This document shows, one piece after another, positions 9,893-17,873 of a stretch of DNA of 64,000 nt. The stretch's first letter is position 1; every line of letters begins with the position of its first letter. The notes under the pieces were generated by a model. It ran no database searches and had not been told where the DNA came from. It worked only from the letters and a program-made list of their open reading frames with translations. This DNA is from Mitsuaria sp. PDC51. GTDB lineage: Bacteria > Pseudomonadota > Gammaproteobacteria > Burkholderiales > Burkholderiaceae_C. Where the stretch lies: assembly GCF_900113225.1 (NCBI RefSeq), contig NZ_FOZE01000002.1, positions 62,001 through 126,000 of the forward strand, written 5' to 3'. A program made the translations under genes and the position numbers.

Positions 9893-9922
9893 AAAAGCCG
9901 CTTGGATATCCAAGCGGCTTTT
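9893..9922 (-). terminator. intrinsic terminator of tRNA-Thr
   Basis: A perfect 30-base palindrome (AAAAGCCGCTTGGAT and its complement). Read on the minus strand, the direction of the tRNA gene, it ends in a T-rich run (TTTTTCTTT), the classic Rho-independent form. It starts only five bases after the encoded CCA. Confidence 0.9.
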
Positions 9923-9927
9923 CAGAT

Positions 9928-10003
9928 TGGTGCCGGTGAAGAGAGTCGAACTCCCGACCTTCGCATTACGAATGCGCTGCTCTACCAACTGAGCTACACC
10001 GGC
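9928..10003 (-). tRNA. tRNA-Thr (anticodon CGT)
   Basis: A 76-nucleotide cloverleaf on the minus strand. The acceptor stem GCCGGTG pairs with CACCGGC, then discriminator A and encoded CCA. The D-arm is GCTC..GAGC, the anticodon loop TTCGTAA holds CGT (reads ACG), and the T-loop TTCGACT sits on a GGGAG/CTCTT stem. One G-A mismatch closes the outer end of the anticodon stem. Confidence 0.95.
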
Positions 10004-10028
10004 GCTGTCGCGAACAACAGAGTCAAAG

Positions 10029-10057
10029 AGTATAAGCGAGATTTTCGAGGTCGACAA
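10029..10057 (-). promoter_or_regulatory. sigma-70 promoter of tRNA-Thr
   Basis: On the minus strand TTGTCG (10057-10052) and TATACT (10034-10029) are separated by exactly 17 bases, and the predicted start lies a short distance upstream of the mature tRNA 5' end at 10003. It is the best sigma-70-like hexamer pair I saw in the window. Confidence 0.7.
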
Positions 10058-10094
10058 GCATTCGCCGCATCACTCCCCGAGCCGGCGTGAGGCG

Positions 10095-10550
10095 TCATTC
10101 CTCGCCCAGATTCGCCTGCACCCGCTTCAGCAGCGCGGCGAGCTGGCCCTGCTCTTCGGCGCTCAAGCCCGCCAGGGCCTGCACCGAAACCCGCCGTGCC
10201 TGGCGCCGCAGCTCGCGCTGCACGGCCTGGCCGGACTCGCTCACGCGCAGCCGCACCTGGCGGCGGTCGACCTCGTCGGTCTCGGCTTCGAGCAGCCCCT
10301 TGTCCCGCAGCCCCTTGATCAGCCGGGCAAGCTGCGCCTTGTCCTTACCGCTGTGCTGCGCCAGGTCGCTCTGCGTCCCGCCCGGGTGGCGATCGAAGAA
10401 AAACAGCACCTTGCCCTCCATGTGCGTGAGGTCCTGCGGGCCGTCGCGCAGGAAGCGGTACTGCAGCGCGCGGTAGCGGTGCATCACCGAATGGATGAGC
10501 TCGAGCACGTCGTCGCCCTTGTCCCTGCGGCCAGTGGTGTTAGTTGACAT
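10095..10550 (-). CDS. MarR family transcriptional regulator
   Basis: A 151-residue winged-helix regulator. LTHMEGKVLFFFDRHPGGTQ and the recognition region SDLAQHSGKDKAQLARLIKG are followed by the wing DEVDRRQVRLRVSESG (the conserved D-x-R-x3-L/V pattern). MarR proteins bind palindromes as dimers and usually repress a neighbouring gene until a ligand binds. Its start codon (10550-10548) lies inside a perfect palindrome, so autorepression is very likely. It is divergent from the siderophore-interacting protein gene. The frame is open upstream, but the ATG at 10550 gives the family N-terminus. Confidence 0.88.
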   Translation of the reverse strand: MSTNTTGRRDKGDDVLELIHSVMHRYRALQYRFLRDGPQDLTHMEGKVLFFFDRHPGGTQSDLAQHSGKDKAQLARLIKGLRDKGLLEAETDEVDRRQVRLRVSESGQAVQRELRRQARRVSVQALAGLSAEEQGQLAALLKRVQANLGEE

Positions 10551-10587
10551 TGTCAATCGATCCAACGCAAGATGGATGACATTGTCA
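10544..10587. promoter_or_regulatory. pair of identical-core palindromes, candidate MarR operators
   Basis: Site 1 is TTGACATTGTCAA (10544-10556), a perfect 6+1+6 palindrome that includes the MarR start codon. Site 2 is TGACATTGTCA (10577-10587), with the same core. Centres are 32 bases apart, close to three helical turns, so two dimers would sit on one DNA face. The pair fills the space between the MarR start and the start of the divergent flavoprotein gene. Confidence 0.7.
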
Positions 10588-10608
10588 ATGAAATACCCGG
10601 GATCGGCA

Positions 10609-11400
10609 ATGAAGCCTGACACCACCCACGCGCCCGTCACCCCTGCCCCGCTGCCCGCCGACGCCGGCCGCGAGACGCCCACCAGCCGCGTCCAGCGCGT
10701 ACGCCATGAACTCAAGCGCCGCGAGCTCACGGTCCGGCGGGTCGACGACATCACGCCCAACTTCCGTCGCGTGACCTTGTCCGGCGAGTCGCTCGGCGAC
10801 TTCGTCAGCGCCTCCTTCGACGATCACGTGAAGCTGTTCTTCGACGCCGCCTCGGCCGAGGGCCCGGTCATGCGGGACTACACCCCGCGCCGGTTCGATA
10901 CCGCCGCGCGCGAGCTGGTCATCGAATTCGCCCAGCATGGCGACGGGCCCGCAGCCGCCTGGGCCGCGCAGGCGCAGCCGGGTCACACGCTGACGGTCGG
11001 CGGGCCGCGCGGCTCGTTCATCATCCCCAGCGATTTCGCCTGGCACCTGCTGGCCGGCGATGAAACCGCCCTGCCCGCCGTCGCGCGCCGACTCGAGGAG
11101 CTGCCGGACGGCGCACGCGTCATCGTGCTGCTGAACGTGCCGGCCAGCGACCGCCGGGTCTTCGAGACCCGGGCCGCGCTGGACCTGCGCTGGGTCGACG
11201 GCGACGACGCGCTGCTGGCCGCGGCCCGGGCGCTCCAGCTGCCGCCGGGCGAAGGCTACGCCTGGTGCGCCGGCGAGGCCGCGACGATGGCCGCGCTGCG
11301 CCGCATCCTCGTCGAGGACAAGGGCCATGACCGGCATGCGATCCGCGCGGCGGCGTACTGGAAGCGCGGCACCAGCCATCACCACGAGCACCTCGAGTGA
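10609..11400 (+). CDS. siderophore-interacting protein (FAD-linked ferric-siderophore reductase family)
   Basis: A 263-residue protein of the ViuB/YqjH family, which reduces ferric siderophores in the cytoplasm with NAD(P)H and FAD. The FAD-binding motif RDYTPRRFD is at about residue 90, followed by GDGPAAAWAAQAQPG and the GPRGSF phosphate-binding segment. The NAD(P)H part includes LLAGDETALPAVARRLEEL. The C-terminus is histidine-rich (TSHHHEHLE). ATG 10609 is chosen because the upstream ATGs at 10576 and 10588 overlap the MarR-type operator. No siderophore synthesis genes are adjacent; regulation through the divergent MarR gene is inferred. Confidence 0.88.
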   Translation: MKPDTTHAPVTPAPLPADAGRETPTSRVQRVRHELKRRELTVRRVDDITPNFRRVTLSGESLGDFVSASFDDHVKLFFDAASAEGPVMRDYTPRRFDTAARELVIEFAQHGDGPAAAWAAQAQPGHTLTVGGPRGSFIIPSDFAWHLLAGDETALPAVARRLEELPDGARVIVLLNVPASDRRVFETRAALDLRWVDGDDALLAAARALQLPPGEGYAWCAGEAATMAALRRILVEDKGHDRHAIRAAAYWKRGTSHHHEHLE

Positions 11401-11479
11401 GGCGCGGCGCGACCTCACATCGGCTTCACAGGCCCATGGCACACTGCCTCCCGCCCGAACCCGGAGGCGGGCCGCCTTG

Positions 11480-11869
11480 ATGTCTGAAGTCCTGCATGAC
11501 CCGCGCTGGCGCTCTGCCTGGCGCCTCCTCTTCCTCGCCGTGGTGGCGGGCGCGAGCTGGCTCGCGTTCTCGCCGCATCCGCCCCGCGTCGCCGACCTCG
11601 GCTGGGACAAGGCGAATCACTTCGCCGCCTTCGGCACGCTGGCGTTCATCGGCATGCAGTGCTTCGCGGCGGGGCCGCGCCGGCGCTGGATCGTGCTGGC
11701 CATGCTGCTCGCCTACGGCGTGCTGATCGAACTGGTGCAGTCGCAGATCCCCGGCCGCGACGCTGAGGCCCGCGACGTGCTGGCCGACATGATCGGTGCC
11801 TCGATCGGCGTGGCGCTGCATGCGCTGCTGGTGCGCGTCATCACGCCGCGGGCGCTTCAGGCTCGCTGA
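11480..11869 (+). CDS. VanZ-like membrane protein
   Basis: A 129-residue protein with about four hydrophobic helices and the VanZ-like pattern WDKANHFAAFGTLAF (about 43-57) and IELVQSQIPGRDAEARDVLAD (split here: IELVQ near 82, then SQIPGRDAEARDVLAD). Function of these small proteins outside teicoplanin-resistance clusters is unknown. The ATG follows a TTG at 11477. Its 3' end overlaps the convergent LuxR gene by 29 bases. Confidence 0.75.
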   Translation: MSEVLHDPRWRSAWRLLFLAVVAGASWLAFSPHPPRVADLGWDKANHFAAFGTLAFIGMQCFAAGPRRRWIVLAMLLAYGVLIELVQSQIPGRDAEARDVLADMIGASIGVALHALLVRVITPRALQAR

Positions 11870-12701
11870 AATCCCGGCGCGACATCGCGATCGCGACCGC
11901 CTGCGCGCGGTTGTTGGCACCGAGCTTGCGCAGGATCTTGCGCACATGGTTCTTGACCGTGAACATGCTGATGCCCAGCTGGATCGCGATCCCCTCGTTG
12001 CTCAGGCCGGCGCGCAGGCCCTCGACGATCTGCTGCTCGCGCGGCGTCACCAGCGCGCCCGCGCGGCGCGGCGAGGCCTGACCCCGCGATTGCAGCCGCG
12101 CCCGCCGCCAGGCCGCGTGCAGTGCCGGCGTGAGCAGCTCCAGTCGACGCAGGTGGTCCTCGTCCCAGCCGTCGCCGGCCAGCAGGAACAGCCCCTGCGG
12201 TCGCTCGCCATCGCCGACGACGCCATGCAGCGCGAGCTCGCGCAGCCCGGCTTCCAGCAGCGGCTGGAACAGCGCCGAAGGCGCCTCCCGCTCCAGTTGG
12301 AGCCGCAGCGGCCGCCGGCCGTCGCCCCAGCGCCGGATGAGGTGCAGCCAGAGCCCATGTTCGGGCGACTCCAGCTGCGTCTGCAGCACGTCCCCGATCG
12401 GCTTCAGGTGAAAAAGCTGCGCGGCCAGCCGAGGCGATGGCGGCTGATCCCCGACGCACACCAGCAGGCGATGCGGCAGCAGGACCTGCAGCCGGCTCTG
12501 GCTCCAGACGAAGAACTGGGCCGGCGTCGTCGGCTGCCGCGCGCTCCACACCGCCTCGAGCAGCCGCTCCGCGAGCAGGCGATCCTGCAGCCACGACAGC
12601 GGCAGCGCGTCGCCATCGGCCAGGACGGCGGGCGGCATTGAAACGGTCGGCAGCGAGGGCGGAGCTATCGTCGAGGACAACGAGGGCGGCGTCATGGACA
12701 T
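11841..12701 (-). CDS. LuxR family transcriptional regulator
   Basis: A 286-residue protein with a C-terminal LuxR/GerE helix-turn-helix (about residues 215-275): LVTPREQQIVEGLRAGLSN, then IAIQLGISMFTVKNHVRKIL. The N-terminal 200 residues are leucine- and arginine-rich and match no sensory domain I recognise; no receiver aspartate motif or autoinducer-binding signature is evident. It diverges from egtB across about 250 bases, so control of ergothioneine synthesis is possible but unproven. The start could be 12701 or 12695, and longer in-frame starts exist; no clear ribosome-binding site decides. Confidence 0.75.
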   Translation of the reverse strand: MSMTPPSLSSTIAPPSLPTVSMPPAVLADGDALPLSWLQDRLLAERLLEAVWSARQPTTPAQFFVWSQSRLQVLLPHRLLVCVGDQPPSPRLAAQLFHLKPIGDVLQTQLESPEHGLWLHLIRRWGDGRRPLRLQLEREAPSALFQPLLEAGLRELALHGVVGDGERPQGLFLLAGDGWDEDHLRRLELLTPALHAAWRRARLQSRGQASPRRAGALVTPREQQIVEGLRAGLSNEGIAIQLGISMFTVKNHVRKILRKLGANNRAQAVAIAMSRRDFSEPEAPAA

Positions 12702-12948
12702 GGAGGGATGCGTGAGCCGGGGCGACGCCAGCGTGCCCGCGCGGCGTGACGTCCCGATGAATGGCGCGCGATGAGCCGCGCACGATGCCGGCGCATCTCG
12801 GGTACCCGCCTTGCCCTTGCTGACATCGGGTGGCAGCTGAGCCGTCCCTCCGGCGCCCGCGCCGCGGCTCGCGCCGGATGGGGAGATGGCAAATCGGCTA
12901 CCGTTGTCGCTCGGCCCATCCTCCCCCGGGCCGACAGGAGTTGCTTGC

Positions 12949-14223
12949 ATGTCGGATCACGATCTGCCGCCCGCGCGGCGCGACCTCGCGCGCCGTTACG
13001 AGGCGGTGCGGCGTCACACGCTGACGCTGGCGGAGCCGCTGTCCGCCGAGGACCAGGCCGCCCAATCGATGCCGGACGCCAGTCCCGCCAAATGGCACCA
13101 GGCCCACACGAGCTGGTTCTTCGAGGCCCTGCTGCTGCGCCCTCACCTGCCGGGCTACCAGCCGCTCGACGACAGCTACCACTACCTCTTCAACTCGTAT
13201 TACGAAGGCCTCGGCCCGCGCCATCCGCGGCCGCAGCGCGGCCTGCTGACGCGGCCGTCGCTCGACCAGGTCCGCGCCTATCGGCAGCACGTCGACCTGC
13301 ACATCCGCCAGTTGATCGCGCGCTGCGACGACACGCGCTGGGCCGCGATCGCGCCGACGCTGGAACTCGGCCTCCATCACGAGCAGCAGCATCAGGAGCT
13401 GCTGCTCACCGATGCGCTGCACCTGCTGTCCTGCCATCCGTGGCGGCCCGCGCTGCTGGACAGCCCGCCGCCGCCGGCGACCACCGGCGCGAGCGCCTGG
13501 CTGCGCCACGAGGGCGGACTCGTCGAGATCGGCCATGACGCCCAGGCCCCGGGGGCAGGCTTTGCCTTCGACAACGAAGGACCGCGGCATCGCGTCTGGC
13601 TCGAGCCCTTCGAGATCGCGAGCCGGCTCGTCACCTGCGGCGAGTTCCAGCGCTTCATCGACGACGGCGGCTATCGCGAGCCGCGCTGGTGGCTGTCCGA
13701 CGGCTGGGCCACGGTGCAGGCCCAGGGGTGGCGGGCGCCGCTGTACTGGGTCGACGCGGGCGATGGCGATGACGGCGCGCGCGCCAGCGATGCCACCTCC
13801 CGCTGGGCCGTCTTCGGCCTGCATGGCCTGCGGCCGCTGGATCCCGTCGCGCCGGTGATGCAGCTCAGCTTCTACGAGGCCGCCGCCTACGCCGAATGGG
13901 CCGGCGCGCGCCTGCCCAGCGAGCAGGAGTGGGAGGCCGCGTCCGCGCTGCCGGGCATCGCGCAGTTGCACGACCAGGCCTGGCAGTGGACCCGCTCCGC
14001 CTACCACCCCTACCCGGGCTTCCAGCCGCTGGAGGGGGCCGCCTCGGAATACAACGGCAAGTTCATGGTCGGCCAGCTGGTGCTGCGCGGCGGCAGCGTC
14101 GCCACCCCGCCCGGCCACACGCGACCGACCTACCGCAACTTCTTCCCGCCGGCCGCGCGCTGGCAATTCACCGGGCTGCGACTGGCCCGCGATGCGCGCC
14201 CGCGCGCGGAGACCCACGCATGA
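12949..14223 (+). CDS. egtB: ergothioneine biosynthesis sulfoxide synthase EgtB
   Basis: A 424-residue non-haem iron enzyme that joins trimethylhistidine (hercynine) to a thiol (gamma-glutamylcysteine or cysteine) with oxygen, giving the sulfoxide precursor of ergothioneine. The N-terminal DinB-like domain carries KWHQAHTSWFFE and the iron-binding HX3HXE motif HEQQHQE (His144, His148, Glu150). The C-terminal formylglycine-generating-enzyme-like domain contains PSEQEWEAASALPG and RGGSVATPPGHTRPTYRNFF. A good AGGAG precedes ATG 12949. The stop codon overlaps the egtD start (ATGA), so the two are translationally coupled. Confidence 0.93.
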   Translation: MSDHDLPPARRDLARRYEAVRRHTLTLAEPLSAEDQAAQSMPDASPAKWHQAHTSWFFEALLLRPHLPGYQPLDDSYHYLFNSYYEGLGPRHPRPQRGLLTRPSLDQVRAYRQHVDLHIRQLIARCDDTRWAAIAPTLELGLHHEQQHQELLLTDALHLLSCHPWRPALLDSPPPPATTGASAWLRHEGGLVEIGHDAQAPGAGFAFDNEGPRHRVWLEPFEIASRLVTCGEFQRFIDDGGYREPRWWLSDGWATVQAQGWRAPLYWVDAGDGDDGARASDATSRWAVFGLHGLRPLDPVAPVMQLSFYEAAAYAEWAGARLPSEQEWEAASALPGIAQLHDQAWQWTRSAYHPYPGFQPLEGAASEYNGKFMVGQLVLRGGSVATPPGHTRPTYRNFFPPAARWQFTGLRLARDARPRAETHA

Positions 14224-15134
14224 GCAGCTTCGCCGAGGACCTTCACGCCGCGCTTGCCGGCCCCGAGCACACGATCTCCCCCAAGTACTTCTACGACGCG
14301 CAGGGCTCGACGCTCTTCGAGCAGATCTGCGAGCTGCCCGAGTACTACCCCACCCGCACCGAACTGGCGCTGCTGCGCCGCCATGCCGGCGACATCGCCG
14401 ACCGCATGGGTCCGGACGCCCAGGTGATCGAGTACGGCGCCGGCGCGCTCGTGAAGGTGCGCCTGCTGCTGGAGCGCGCGACGCGGCTGCACAGCTTCGT
14501 GCCGGTGGACATCTCCGGCCCGCACCTGCTGGCGGCCTGCGAGGCGCTGCAACGCGAGCAGCCGCCGCTGCGCATCCTGCCGGTGGTGGCGGACTTCACC
14601 CGCCCCCACGTGCTGCCCGATGCACCGCCCGAGGGCCGGCGCATCGGCTTCTTCCCGGGCTCGAGCATCGGCAACTTCGATCCGCAGGAGGCGCTCGAGT
14701 TCCTGCGCCTGCTGCGCGAGGAACTCGACGGCGGCGCGCTGCTGATCGGCGTCGACCTGATCAAGGAGCCGGCCCGCCTGCATGCGGCCTACAACGACGC
14801 CCAGGGCGTGACCGCGCGCTTCAACCTCAACTTGCTGCGGCATGCGCAGCGGGCGCTGGGCCTGGAGTGCGACCCCGCCGGCTTCGACCATTACGCGTTC
14901 TACGACCCGCGCAAGCACCGCATCGAGATGCACCTGCTGCCTCGCGGTGAACAGCAGCTGCAGCTGCAGGGACGGCGCTACACGCTGGTGCCCGGCGAAA
15001 GCCTGCACACGGAGAACTCGTACAAGTACAGCGTCGAGAGCTTCCAGGCACTGGCGCGGGAAGCGGGCTTCCGTCCGTCAGCCCACTGGACCGACGATCA
15101 GCGCTGGTTCAGCCTGCACTGGCTGCAGGCCTGA
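14220..15134 (+). CDS. egtD: L-histidine N-alpha-methyltransferase EgtD
   Basis: A 304-residue SAM-dependent enzyme that trimethylates histidine to hercynine, the first step of ergothioneine synthesis. The N-terminus SPKYFYDAQGSTLFEQIC and ELPEYYPTRTELALL are family hallmarks; the SAM site is VIEYGAGALVKVRLLLE, and GFFPGSSIGNFDPQEA follows. It overlaps egtB by four bases. No egtA, egtC or egtE is nearby, the usual state in proteobacteria with the two-gene pathway, where the C-S lyase is encoded elsewhere. Confidence 0.95.
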   Translation: MSSFAEDLHAALAGPEHTISPKYFYDAQGSTLFEQICELPEYYPTRTELALLRRHAGDIADRMGPDAQVIEYGAGALVKVRLLLERATRLHSFVPVDISGPHLLAACEALQREQPPLRILPVVADFTRPHVLPDAPPEGRRIGFFPGSSIGNFDPQEALEFLRLLREELDGGALLIGVDLIKEPARLHAAYNDAQGVTARFNLNLLRHAQRALGLECDPAGFDHYAFYDPRKHRIEMHLLPRGEQQLQLQGRRYTLVPGESLHTENSYKYSVESFQALAREAGFRPSAHWTDDQRWFSLHWLQA

Positions 15135-15146
15135 GGCGCGCGACGC

Positions 15147-15902
15147 TCACGCGTCGTAGCCGTAGACGTCCGCAAGCTTGCTCAGCAGCTCGGGCTCGTC
15201 GTCCGTCGAGAAGAAATAGGGGAAGAGGGTGCGGGAGCGCCCTTCGTCCTCGTTCAGCGTGCCACCGTACTCGCGGACCTTGCTCGCGCCGTAGGCGAGC
15301 GACAGGCTCATCAGCACGGCCGGCGCGCCGACGCTGCGGTGCAGGCGCTCCTCGCCGTGCGGCTGGAAATCCAGCATGCGGCGATAGAAGGCCTTGTGAC
15401 GCGGATTGACCTCGATCACCAGGAACTCGGCGCCCCAATGGTGGGCCGCATGCAGGTAGGCCAGGTGGAACAGGCTGGCCAACACCAGCTTGGACGGGCC
15501 TTCCGGATCCGCGGCCAGGCGAGTGAATTCGCACAGCTGCCAGCCCTGCTGGCGCATGCCGGCCATTTCCTGCGGGAAGCTCTGGTCCGCGGCGAGGTTG
15601 CCGCTGTCCCGCCGCAATCCCAGCGTCGACACCAGCCGGCCTTCCCAATAAGCGCCCAGCGTCACGTCCGCGGAACGGCTCAGCCTGTAACCCCGTGACG
15701 CGTAGCGACGCTCCAGCAGGGAATGACCGGCGCCTTCCATCAGCGCGCGAATCTCGATGCGGCCATAGGCCGTCTCGCGCGTGACGAGTTCCACCGAGTC
15801 GGACCGAACGAAGGGAATCTCCGCGCGAACGGATTGCAGCGCCTGCAAAGGGCTTGCGGGCGCTTCCAGTTCGATGCTCGACAGGTGAGATTCGTCGCTC
15901 AT
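15147..15902 (-). CDS. FeeM-like N-acyl amino acid synthase / GNAT-fold acyltransferase (tentative)
   Basis: A 251-residue protein. The central part (about 60-200) reads like a GNAT-fold acyltransferase of the FeeM/autoinducer-synthase type: RYASRGYRLS, DVTLGAYWEGRLVSTLGLR, then CEFTRLAADPEGPSKLVLAS and FLVIEVNPRHKAFYRRMLDF. FeeM proteins join long acyl chains from acyl-ACP to an amino acid. No membrane anchor is seen. ATG 15902 follows GGAG at a six-base spacing; a TTG two codons upstream is the longer option. The gene stands alone between egtD (convergent) and a 432-base gap. Function is tentative; a plain GNAT is the alternative. Confidence 0.55.
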   Translation of the reverse strand: MSDESHLSSIELEAPASPLQALQSVRAEIPFVRSDSVELVTRETAYGRIEIRALMEGAGHSLLERRYASRGYRLSRSADVTLGAYWEGRLVSTLGLRRDSGNLAADQSFPQEMAGMRQQGWQLCEFTRLAADPEGPSKLVLASLFHLAYLHAAHHWGAEFLVIEVNPRHKAFYRRMLDFQPHGEERLHRSVGAPAVLMSLSLAYGASKVREYGGTLNEDEGRSRTLFPYFFSTDDEPELLSKLADVYGYDA

Positions 15903-16334
15903 TCCCAACTCCAGACTGCTTGGTTATCAAGGGCGAGTCTATGGCCCACTCAAAGTAATTACTGCCGGGCGCTACGATAGATAACAAATGCGTACCTGAC
16001 CTTACGGGTCTGTCCCGGGTTCGGGTCGGGGTCAATCCCTTGCCAGGGCGAAACCCCGCATTTGAGGGAATTCGGTTACATCCCGGGCACCCCGCCGCAA
16101 ACCAGCGTCAGCCCTCTTCGCCGTTCGATATTGCGGAATCCCCGGGGACCTGCCGGCGGGCCTCCCGGCCGCGGTTTTGTTGCAGGTGTAACCAGATGCG
16201 ATTCGTTCAGATGCCGAATTCAGGGGACAAAACGCCCAGAATTTTTTGCCGAAACCCTTGGACGGCATGGGGATATTTGTCGCTTCGCGCGCGACGCGCT
16301 CGCTGAGCGGCCCGGAAGTTCGTATCGCGTTGCG
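15903..16334. other. 432-base intergenic region, no gene seen
   Basis: Lies between the start of the FeeM-like gene and the end of the pcaB-like gene (both minus strand). Short frames here (for example 16032-16268 minus) lack coding character or a ribosome-binding site. Local composition is more AT-rich around 15950-15990 (GATAGATAACAAATG), probably the FeeM-like promoter, but no convincing -35/-10 pair could be fixed. No hairpin terminator was recognised. Confidence 0.5.
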
Positions 16335-17714
16335 TCAGATCCAGGGCGTCGCTGCCAGGGTCTCCACGCGCCGTCGGGCGTCGGCCATCAGCGCGTCGAC
16401 GCGCCCATCCGCCTGGGCCGCGATCGCCTCCAGATCGAACATCGCCGCCAGTTCCTCGGACGACAGCGCGGTCGGCGGCAAATCGCCGACGTCGATCGCA
16501 GCGAGCAGCAGTTGCTCCAGCGTCCCCTGCCCCAAGCGCACCCGGCTGATCAGGTCGCGGACGATGGCGCCGGTGCGCTGCCGGCCCAATCGCGGCATGA
16601 GCAGGTGTTCCAGGCGTTCGCTCGCGACCAGGCCCTGGCGCTCGAGCACGTGCGCGCGCATCCGGTCGATCCGCAGCACCGGCTCGGCCAGCGCGCGGTT
16701 GAGCGCCTGCACCGCCAGGTGGGCGCCGCCCATCAGGCCGCTCCATTCGGCGAGTTCCGCCGGGTGCTGCCCCAGGCCGCGCTCGTGTTCGGGCGTCATG
16801 CAGCCCATCAGGCTGGCGACGCGCTGCGGCGCGCGCTGGACCGCCGCCAGCGCCTGCAACGCGGCCACCGGATTCTTCTTGTGCGGCATCGACAGGCAGG
16901 CGCCATAGCCCTCGCCGGGCGGCTCGTTGAGCTCGTCGACCTCGGCCTGCGCCATCAGCGCGAAGTCCTGCGCCAGCTTGCCGAGGTTGCCGCACAGCAG
17001 GCCGACCTCCATGCCCAGGCGCAACCAGCGGTCGCGTTGCGTATGCCAGCACATGTCGGGCAGCGGCAGCGACAGCTCGGTGACCACGGCCGCCAGCATG
17101 TCCTCGGCGCGGTCGCCCATCGCGTCCAGCGTGCCGACGGCGCCGCCCAGCTGCAGCAGCAGCGAGGCCTGGCCCTGCTCGCGCAGCCGCTCGGCGCTGC
17201 GCAGCAGCGGCATCAGCCAGTTCATCAACTTGAAGCGCAGGCTGATCACCTGCGCCGGCTGCATCATCGTGCGGCCCAGCAGCGGCACGGCGGCGTGCCG
17301 CTCGGCCAGCTCGAGCAGCCGGGCGCAGAGCTGCTGCAGGTCATCGTCGATCAGGCGCAGCGCCTCGCGGGTGCGCAGCACCATCGCGGTGTCGACCAGA
17401 TCCTGGGCGGAGGCGCCGCGATGCACGTAGACCGCGGCGGACGGGTCGAACAGCGCGACCGTCTCGCGCAGCCGCTGCACCACCGGCAAGGCCAGGTTGC
17501 CGCTGCGTGGCGCGGCCGCCACGAGCGCCGGCACGTCATAGAGCTCGGCGCGGCACAGGCTGGCGATCGCCTGCGCCGCCGGCGCCGGGATCATGCCCAC
17601 GCGGGCCGCGGCCCGCGCGAGCGCGGCCTCCACATCCATCATCGACTGGACCACCGCGGTCGGCGAGAACACCGATTCCATCGCGGTGGACGACAAAAAA
17701 GCCTCGAACAGCAT
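16335..17714 (-). CDS. pcaB: 3-carboxy-cis,cis-muconate cycloisomerase-like protein
   Basis: A 459-residue member of the fumarase/aspartase superfamily. The superfamily signature is present as CLSMPHKKNPVAALQALAA (about 280-298), with the second conserved region LLGRTMMQPAQVISLRFKL. Length and the RGASAQDLVDTAMVL segment fit PcaB, which cyclises 3-carboxymuconate to gamma-carboxymuconolactone in the protocatechuate branch of the beta-ketoadipate pathway. No pcaG/H, pcaC, pcaD or pcaIJ genes are adjacent, so the pathway role is less certain; adenylosuccinate lyase is less likely from the motifs. Start is ATG 17714. Confidence 0.78.
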   Translation of the reverse strand: MLFEAFLSSTAMESVFSPTAVVQSMMDVEAALARAAARVGMIPAPAAQAIASLCRAELYDVPALVAAAPRSGNLALPVVQRLRETVALFDPSAAVYVHRGASAQDLVDTAMVLRTREALRLIDDDLQQLCARLLELAERHAAVPLLGRTMMQPAQVISLRFKLMNWLMPLLRSAERLREQGQASLLLQLGGAVGTLDAMGDRAEDMLAAVVTELSLPLPDMCWHTQRDRWLRLGMEVGLLCGNLGKLAQDFALMAQAEVDELNEPPGEGYGACLSMPHKKNPVAALQALAAVQRAPQRVASLMGCMTPEHERGLGQHPAELAEWSGLMGGAHLAVQALNRALAEPVLRIDRMRAHVLERQGLVASERLEHLLMPRLGRQRTGAIVRDLISRVRLGQGTLEQLLLAAIDVGDLPPTALSSEELAAMFDLEAIAAQADGRVDALMADARRRVETLAATPWI

Positions 17715-17769
17715 CTACGTCCTCTCGGTCGAGGATGCTATCGAGGCTCCTGCGTACGCCGTACTCAAG

Positions 17770-17788
17770 CAAACCCGCTTGGGGTTTG
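17770..17788. repeat. small hairpin downstream of the sapC-like gene
   Basis: CAAACCC (17770-17776) pairs with GGGTTTG (17782-17788) around a five-base loop. It lies between pcaB and the sapC-like gene (both minus strand) and could slow transcription, but no T run follows on either strand. Confidence 0.35.
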
Positions 17789-17823
17789 TCTCGGCCGGTG
17801 ATCGCCCCTCCTTTTTTTCACTC

Positions 17824-17861
17824 CCTCTCCCCGCTTGCGGGCAGAGGGCGGGGGTGAGGGG
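17824..17861. repeat. dispersed GC-rich hairpin repeat, copy 1
   Basis: CCTCTCCCCGCTTGCGGG followed by CAGAGGGCGGGGGTGAGGGG. It shares the CCTCTCCC-GCTTGCGGG-AGAGGG-GGGG-TGAGGG plan with 41236-41272. Such intergenic repeats are common in GC-rich proteobacterial genomes and fold into a stem with a GCTTGC apex. Confidence 0.7.
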
Positions 17862-17873
17862 TCCCCCAGGCGC

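Noticed and set aside
11480..12701. overlapping VanZ-like and LuxR 3' ends as a possible frameshift or misassembly
   Set aside because: Both proteins end naturally and a 29-base convergent overlap is ordinary in compact genomes.
16032..16268. 78-codon minus-strand frame in the gap upstream of the FeeM-like gene
   Set aside because: No ribosome-binding site or motif; composition not like neighbouring genes.
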